Made by a program: the position numbers and the translations under genes. A stretch of 64,000 bases of DNA from Branchiostoma floridae (taxonomy: Eukaryota > Chordata > Leptocardii > Amphioxiformes > Branchiostomatidae), in the NCBI RefSeq assembly GCF_000003815.2, contig NC_049981.1, positions 9,455,673 through 9,519,672 on the forward strand. Reading direction: 5' to 3'. Shown piece after piece: positions 27,801 to 36,800 of this stretch; the first letter of the stretch is position 1; the number at the start of each line of letters is the position of its first letter. The notes beneath the pieces were generated by a model. That model saw only the letters and a program-made list of their open reading frames with translations, ran no database searches and was not told the origin of the DNA.

Positions 27801-30800
27801 CTCCAGAAAGACTCTGTTACATTTTGTATATCTCTCCAAAAGTTGGCATGATAAGACAACAGTGAATATGTTGACTTTGATTTGTACATCATTGAGTGGT
27901 GACAACTTTTTCAGTCAGACTTTCCTATATTTTGACCTGTTTTGTGATGAGAGCAGTTTTGATGTGCAGTAGCCTGCAGCGAGTTGACTAAGCAGTGTTA
28001 AATGAGTGTGTAGCTATTTTCTGAAGAATCTGGGATGTATCAAGTCTTGGCATGGGTCTGCCCACAAGTCATCGGACCTGAAAATACCTCCTTTATCCTT
28101 CATTCTGTCAGTCGGTGAGGGTGTGATGGGGTTTTCCACATCACCAGAAACACATAATTTTGGAATACAAATGTACTGCACATGTCTTTTGGAAGGAACG
28201 TAAAATGGAAGTTCCATGTTTGAAAAAGTACCTCAACACATAAAAGAGATTGATTAGGGCTAGCAACACCTCCGTGTAAAAATATACCCTGCTACTGAAA
28301 CAGCAAGGAAAGCTAAATTTTGTGCCATTAGGCACAACAGTAACATTACATGGTGAACAAAATGGTATGATGTACTACTAACAACAGAAATGGCTTGTTG
28401 AATGGAGTAACCTCTCAGTCCCCCTATGAGTCCTCCAGCAGAGGTGGTCCCATCCTGCCATGCCTGAGGGCCCGGCGTGTTTAAGATTGCTCAGTGACCG
28501 TTCACAATCTGGTACAGAGTAATTACAGGGTGGATACACACAGGTGCTTAATTGCTGAAAAAAGGTTGGATTATTTCAGTACCGACTGGGCTGCCAGCCG
28601 TGCCAGACAAGGCATCGCTTACACCTTGTTTACATGGAGTTTGTAGGGCCACGGAGTTACTTTCTGTTGGATTTCACACAAAGATTTCTTCATGTGTTGG
28701 TGATAGGGACGTCTGACAAGATCAGTGTGCGAGAAAGAAACTGTCAAAGATATTGAAGGGCAGTGACCTCGCTGTTCAAACGTGGGAGGCATTGTTCAGT
28801 CGGTTGGCAGGCCAATCAAATTTTTTTTTCTGAAGGACCCCTTTCTCAAGAACCTGTGGCATACCTAGTGTTCCATTCTATCAGCGACATACGTTGATTT
28901 CACGGAATACGTGCAATTGGAACCGTGGACTTGATTCTAGTCCTATTGTCAGGATTTCAGAGGCTGTAAGGACCAAGTGCTTCACAGTTGACTTTCAACT
29001 GATTTCAGGAACAACATGTTGAGATATGAATTGTTTTGACAGCTCCCAGAAGCTCACACTGTCAGATCTCAAGATGGAAGACAAGAGCAGTACATAGCAA
29101 AGTTTTGCCGTTGGCTTAATGTACTTTTTGGCATCGAAGTCGGAGAGTGCTGCTCACGTAAACATGCCAGGACGCGTCACCGGTAGATCCCCGTTGTGTG
29201 TGACCCCCGACCTACACGCATGTAGCCCCACGTACGAACTACGCGGCAGGTTGTCGCATATGGGCGCGATGACACGCCACAAGATGAAAACTCCTCTCAC
29301 CGCTAAGCTGTGTGCTTACCTAAAGGTATCCAAGTGCGAAACAGTATCTAATGACTTTCTCTTTAGTATGGTTCCTTCTTGCTTTGATATAGCATGGCTG
29401 AATTATGATTCAACTCAAAAGAATAAGCATACGGTACTTACATTTTTGTACATGTAAGCTTGTAGTAGGGTTTTGTGGTGTGGTGTAAATGTAGAGCCCA
29501 GAGGTCCTAGGTTCAAATCTTGTCATGGTTCCGATCTTGTGTCCTTGGGAAAGGTACTTTCCTCACTCGACCCAGGTGTAAAAATCGGTTCCTGTCTTTG
29601 GTTGGGGAGGTAAAACTAAAAGGCAATGGAGAGGGATGGGCCTCGTCTTGTAATACCTTACCCTAGACACAGTTTATAATAACCCACTGCCCCTACAGCC
29701 ACAAAAAGGCAATGGGATTTTGGGGTTCCAATCTAACTAAACAATGTCCTATTTTTTTTAGTCCTCTGACTGGTACTTTTCTTGAAGGGGTTGCAGTCCA
29801 CACCACAACAAATCATAGAGCTGCTGTGCTCTGTGTGTTATATCTTAGTAATAGAGGCGTTTCTTTGTTAGGCGAGTACAAACTGTCTATTCTCTTCTCT
29901 GTACGACTATTAATGGAAAGCTAGTCTAGAAAGGTAGTTCCCCAAATGACAGTGATTTTAACTGGTAACAATAATTGTTTCCTGTCCAGGAGGCAAGAGT
30001 ACTGAGGCTATTGGAGCAGATCAGAGCATACTGTGATGCTGTCAGAGACTCCGACTCAGAAGAAGCAAAAGGTAATGCATTGCTTTTTCCAATGAAAGAT
30101 CATCTTTGTTGTTAGAATCTGTAGTACTGTTGTAAACTTTGTGCTTTGTTCCAACACCAAAGGAACACTCATCAAGAATTTTCAGTCAATTTCACCAACC
30201 TTCATCAGATGTCTATGATTAATTGCACTGACTGGTCGAAAACTGGAAGCGTAACAGTGGTAGATTCTGTCTTCCCACTACTTTCAATTCAATCCTGACG
30301 TCATCTCGCTTCCAGACATCTGATCATGAAGAAAGTCAGCAAGATCGATTGAATATTCAGGTTTCTTTCCTGTTGGAACAAAGCTCAAATTTTACAACTA
30401 TGTAGACTTTTTGTTGTTGTCTCTTTTTCACACCCATTATCATAATGTTATCAATTGATGGTAAAGTTTTCCTTGAAACATTTGTCAAGAATTTCCTCTC
30501 AAAACAATGAAACTCTTTATACAATGGAAACAATATGATTGTATTTTCATATATCCCATAGGAGGCCGTCCGAACCCTGCAGACCACCAAGTTGGGCCAG
30601 CCATCTCTGCACTCATGAAGTTGTCCTTTGACGAGGAACATCGACAAGCCATGTGCCAACTAGGTAAGGAGAAGGCTACTGTTTCTTTGCTCTTTGAAGG
30701 AAACAGATCAAATGACTTAAAGTTATATTCAAACGTAGTTAGCATTGGTTCACATTCGTGGGTCATTGCACAATTTTGATGCCATAGAGTTCCCAAGCAG

Positions 30801-33800
30801 GCTTGGTCAGAATGTACCACAGAAAAAGATCTAATGCAACAGTACCACGGTATTTTCAGAAATGAGACAGGTAAATTTGTACATGTAGGACACATGCAGG
30901 ACTACCCCAAGATTGCCCTCAGTTTGTGATTGCATGACCTGGCCTTTAGTGAAACAGTGAAAGTTGTAGCAGCTTGAGCAGACCACAAACCTACAGACTC
31001 CTGTTTGTTTTTGAGTCTCGTAAACCATTTTGCCGGAGGGGTAATCACCTTTGGTGACTCCTCGTGTCTCCGCTGTGGCAAAGTTGACATTTTAGACACC
31101 ACTAAGCTGATAATGGGGACTTAATGATGCGTTTTATTGCTAAGATATGGCAAAGGTCTTCAGAAAACACCTGGTATATATAGTAGTGAAAGATCCTATT
31201 GTACCAGCATACAGCGACACAAAAACAACATTAGAAAAGGCATTTACTGTAAAACAGGAAATTTTATGTTTGCATTTTTGGCCATGACCTCTTAAACAAC
31301 TTTTGTGTATGCTTTTACTTAGCCAAAATGGCATGTTTTACTTAGCCAAAATTGCAGTAACCACAACCTACAGAACACATCCCATCCAAAAAAACTGCAA
31401 ATCTCCAGTTAGGTGTTCATGTATTGTTGATACTTAAACTTTAAGTGATGCAAACATATTTCCATACATCAAAATCAACCCTTAAACTGCAGGTCCCAAT
31501 TTTTTTTCGGATACTGGTACATTTTCATTTGTACAACCTCTGTATGGGGGTTGCCACAATTTTTGGGATAGGGTTTGAATTTTACCATTTCCCTCTGTGT
31601 TGATTATCTCCATGCATATGGTTTGCTAACAACTCTTTGTCCTTTGTTTTCAGGTGGTCTGCACGCGGTGGCGGAGCTGTTACAAGTCGACCACGAGATC
31701 AATGGAGACACGTTGGACCAGTACAGCATCACCATCCGGCGCTACGCAGGCATGACCCTCACCAACCTCACCTTCGGAGACGGAGTCAACAAGGCAACAC
31801 TCTGCTCCATGAAGAGCTTCATGCGAGCTCTGGTTTCACAACTCAAGTCCAATAGTGAAGAACTCCGGCAGGTCACTGCGAGCGTCCTACGCAATTTGTC
31901 GTGGAGAGCCGATCCGGGGAGCAAGAAGACCCTCCGAGAGATCGGCAGTGTGGTAATGTTGACGCGAGCAGCAATGGAAGTGAAGAAAGAGGCAACGTTG
32001 AAGAGCATTTTAAGTGCTTTGTGGAACTTGTCGGCACATTGCACAGAGAACAAAGCAGACATCTGTGCCGTGCAAACTGCACTTGCCTTCCTTGTTAGTA
32101 CACTGTCATACAAAAGCCAGTCAAACAGTTTGGCCATCATCGAAAATGGCGGAGGAATTCTCAGAAATGTGTCAAGCCATATTGCAACACGCGAGGACTA
32201 CAGACAGGTCCTTAGAGACCACAACTGTCTTCAGATTTTGTTAGACCAGCTTCGCTCTCACAGCTTGACTATTGTTAGCAATGCATGCGGCACGCTGTGG
32301 AACTTGTCCGCTCGCTGTGCAAAGGATCAGGAGACGCTATGGGAGCAAGGAGCAGTGAGCATGCTGAAAAATCTCATCAACTCGAAACACAAGATGATCG
32401 CTATGGGGAGCCAGGCTGCGCTAAGAAACCTCATGCAAGCACGCCCTGCGGTGTATCGCAACTTGCAAGATTCCTCGAGCAAAACAAACTCGCCCGGTTT
32501 GCACGTTCGCAAAATGAAAGCCCTGGAGGCCGAAATTGACCCAACGTTGACGGAAACATGCGAAAACGTGGACAACTTGAGTCCCAAAGGTAGCCCAAGG
32601 AGGGGTAGCAATGAGGCAGTGTCCTCACCCCTCACAAAACGAGGAACTCTGAGGGATTTCTCCCCCACGTACGGAGATGGGCCAGCCCGGTTGTCCTTAA
32701 GGCGAAACATGCAGAGATTCGACAGCCACGAAAGTCTGTGCAGTAACGGTAGCAACACTTTTCCCCGCAATTGGCGGTCACAGTCGGAAGAGCGGGACTT
32801 CATCCGTAGTCGAGAGAGACACAGCTCCGGCACAAGTCGGTCTAGAGACTCTTCCCCACAGTACAGCTCGCACTCCCTTGAAAGAACGAGAGATGGCACG
32901 AAACCCAAATCTCGCACAGCCATACAGATCGCAAAGGTGGTCGAGGAAGTATCGGGCCACTCAATATCAAGCGGTACAGAAGAGTCGCATGATGGCTCGC
33001 AGAATGAAACAACCTGTCCTCGGTCAAACTCTGCCACGTTCGACCACCGATCACATATCCCCATCGCCTCTGGTGCAACCAGATCCCAGTCCTTCAGTCA
33101 AGAGAGAAAAGAATACTTGAAAATGCAAAGACGCCCGTCCAACGATAGCCTGAATAGTATAAACAGTGACATTTACCCAATGAGTCCAAACCTGAAGTAC
33201 CCTTACCCTAAAGCCTCCATGGACCACTCGTACTCAGAAGAAAGTGCCCTAAACTCTGAAAAAGGGGGGAAGATGAGCAAGTATCCTGCAGAGCTGAGGA
33301 GAAAGATTGAAATTCAGGTGGAGAATTTTAACAAGATGGACAATACAGACATGGATACACCCATCAACTTTAGTCTGAAGTATTCGGATGAGGCGTTAAC
33401 ACCAGGGCGGCGGAGTCCTACCGTAGAGGAAATGTGCAGAAGGGAGGAAGAGGGAGGGCGGGAGGAACAAATAGGAGCTGTGGGTATGGAGAATGGGAAT
33501 CACGGAAGCTTCGTAGATGCTCACGCCACAGTGAGTATACGCAGTGATATCCCCAACAAGTACCGCCTGACCTACAGCCAATCAGATCTAGGGGGCGATG
33601 ACGAACCTACCAACTTCTCTCTACGCTACACTGAGCACACTGACGGAGACCACAATGACCACGACAGTGGTGGTGAGTACTGTACAAAGTGTAAACCTCC
33701 CCAAAACACAGGGAGAGAAAGACAGACTGAAGCTCCAACTGGTGCAAGTATTGGGTACAGGGAAGGAAGCCCCAAGTTCCCGAACAGTGTAAGAAATATG

Positions 33801-36800
33801 TACCAAGGGCAGGGAGCAACAGAAGGCGAGAAGTCATCGAGTGTGGCGGGAAAGTTTGCCAGTCCACGGATGCAGAGACATCACCAGTCCCAACTGAATA
33901 GTCAGGTTCCCATGTCGACGTGTCCAAACCACTCTTCACAAGGGAGCAGGCCACAGCCACTGTTTGTCAGTAGAAACAACTTCTCCCTACCCAAGGATAC
34001 CAACGTACAGGCTGGAAGTAATATGTCACCCAGAGGAGCCAGGGACAGCCCTCGTAGCAGCAATGCTATCCACCCTCCCACAGCTGCCTTCCAGCAAGGT
34101 GGTGATCAGATGCGAAATTCTTCCCAGGTAAAACCCAACCCACCGGCAGCAGCTAGCCCCCTGCCGTCGCAGTGGAAAGTTCATAATCTCCATGATGACC
34201 CGCAAACGTTTGCCGAGGAGGGCACCCCTCTCTGCTTCTCAAGGGTCAGCTCACTCAGCTCTCTGCACAGCGAAGAAGCTGACGACACAAAATGTGAGGA
34301 AGAAATGAGCCCTGAGAAGGAAGAACCTCAGGAACACTTCCAAGAAGATGAGGATGAAAGTTCTGCCACGGGGAGGACCGAACTGTCCAACCACTCTGAA
34401 CCAGAGGTTGAGCCGGAAGATGAGAGTCCGACATATCACGAAGAAGGCCAGGACGAAGAACTCCAGACTCCTGAAGAATATAAGGATGCACAAACCCCTC
34501 CTGAACCCAAAAGCACAGAACCTGGCAGTCCAAACCCCATCGGTTGTGAGGAGACTCCTCTAGTGTTCAGTCGATCCAGCTCTCTTAGCTCCCTCAGTAG
34601 CTGCGAGATGAAGTCCATCTCTAGTTCTGTTGCCAGTGAGTTCCCGAGCCATCGAGCCAGTGAAGTTGTCAGTCCCAGTGACCTGCCGGACAGCCCCAGC
34701 CAATCCATGCCACAAAGCCCTCGGCACAAGAAAAAGCTGCTTACAGAGTTGGGGATTCGACGAAGCACACCACAAGGACGGCATTCGTCCCAACCCAGCT
34801 CTAGACATCAGGCGAAGGGAAGTCCTTCCCATTCAGTAGCTCATGCCTCACAGGCTTGTGAAGATGCACCGATATCCTTCGTAACTGAAGGAACCCCACT
34901 GAACTTCTCCTGTTCTACAAGTTTAAGCTCTCTAACAATGGATGAGCCACATATCACCAAGGATGTCGATATGAGAAGAACAAGACGCCAACTCGAGCCT
35001 GTCAAAGACGAAGAAGAGGTTGAGGATGAGGAAAAAGAGAGGAAGGGACAAAGGGAAAGAAACAAAGATGAAGAGAATGCACATCGTGAAAGTTTTGTTG
35101 CATCCGAAGCTGACGAAAAGTTGCTGGACGAAATCATCAGCGCTGCCATGCCCAAGAACAGTGCTTCAGGGAGAGATAAGAGAATCCTGGCAAACGCCAA
35201 GAAGCTTTTGAACAACCAGGCTGCAGGGAAGTCGTCAGGCAGGGACACGCCGAAGTCTCACACGTCCTCGAGATACGGCGGGCAGGAAGACACGGTGAGG
35301 AGGTACAACACTGAGGACACTCCACTCAATCGCTCCAATGCGACATCTCTGAGCGACCTGAGTCTGATGTCAGGGATGGAGTCAGGCGCTCGCGGCGAGG
35401 CCCAGGGAGAGTCCGAAGAACACGAGCAGATGAGTCCAGAAGATCTGATGAAGTCAGAGTCCAGCTCAATGCTCGATGGTCAAGCCGAGGAGCTTCTAGC
35501 AGAGTGCATCAACTCTGCCATGCCCACTAAGAGCAGCCGCCCGCCTCGGCGCAGACAGATCCCTCAGCCTAGCTCCGGCCCTCAGAAGAAGAGCTCCATG
35601 CTGCCGGTAAGGTCCAAGCCTACAGCCAAGGTTCCTGCTGGTCAGAACAACCAGCTGCGTGGTGCTGCAGGCATGGCGTCCCCCAAGGCAAGGCTTCAAC
35701 CCCATACAAACAGGCTTAATGCTGCACAGCCCTTCACAAATAACACGAGTGCTGCTTCAACCAGACAGTTTTCAAATGAAGACTCCGTTAGGTGCTACAA
35801 GGAAGAGGGCACTCCGTTAAACTTCTCCACAGCCACCTCGCTCAGTGATTTAACCATAGATTCCCCGGACGGAGTGTCAGAGAGAGGGGGTGCCAGCAAC
35901 AAAATCAACAGCCAGCCAATGCAGACAAGTAACAGCACCCCTTCAACGACAGCTATTCCTCATCCCCACCATCCACGGCAGATGCCCAACAGAGGACAGA
36001 TGTCCAAAGGAAGTTCGCCATATGACACCCCTCACACCTATAACGTAGAAGGCACTCCGCTTTGCTTCTCAAGAAACGACTCCTTGAGTTCACTGAGCTG
36101 TGACGAAGATGTTAGCTTTCAAAAAGAGCGGCAAGAAATGAAACAGGAGTTGAACAATTCCAGGGATGGAGGTGCTGTTGGGGAGAGAGGTGCAACACCA
36201 AACAACATGCAAGAGGGCGCCTCGTCACAGAAGCAAAGTCTGAAGAATGCAGCTAGACAGAACAAGACAGGCCAAACATCCTCAGGAATTCCACACAACC
36301 TCAAACTTGTGGGACAGAACAAAGCCATGCAGAACAGAATGGTTGAAGGCCAGAACAGAGCTCAGGTTCAGAGAAACGCACCGGAACAGGCATCCTGTCA
36401 AAACAACAACTCAGCAGAAGCTAACAACAACGCAGCGCAACCGCAGAGTGCGTGGAAGAAGCACGGGAACGCCGTGGGTGATGCCTACACGAGTAACTTT
36501 CCCCGGCTGGAGAAGAACAAAGATACAAACTTGCGCAAACCATCAGAAGAGGTTCCAGTGAAGTATTACGTTGAAGACACACCTGTATGCTTCTCTCGAA
36601 ATTCTTCCCTCAGCTCTCTGGACAGTGACATGGAGGACGAGAATCATGATAGGCCAGGAAATCAGGAAGCTGATCATGTGACTGCTGGCCAACCACAGGA
36701 AGGAGCCACCGCTGAAGAAGGTGCTCGCACCTTCCAAGTTGAGGACACACCTATTTGCTTCTCAAGAAATAGCTCCTTGAGCTCCTTAAGTATTGACTCA

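Noticed and set aside
32327-33064. 245-codon minus-strand frame
   Set aside because: Antisense shadow of APC armadillo and downstream coding sequence.
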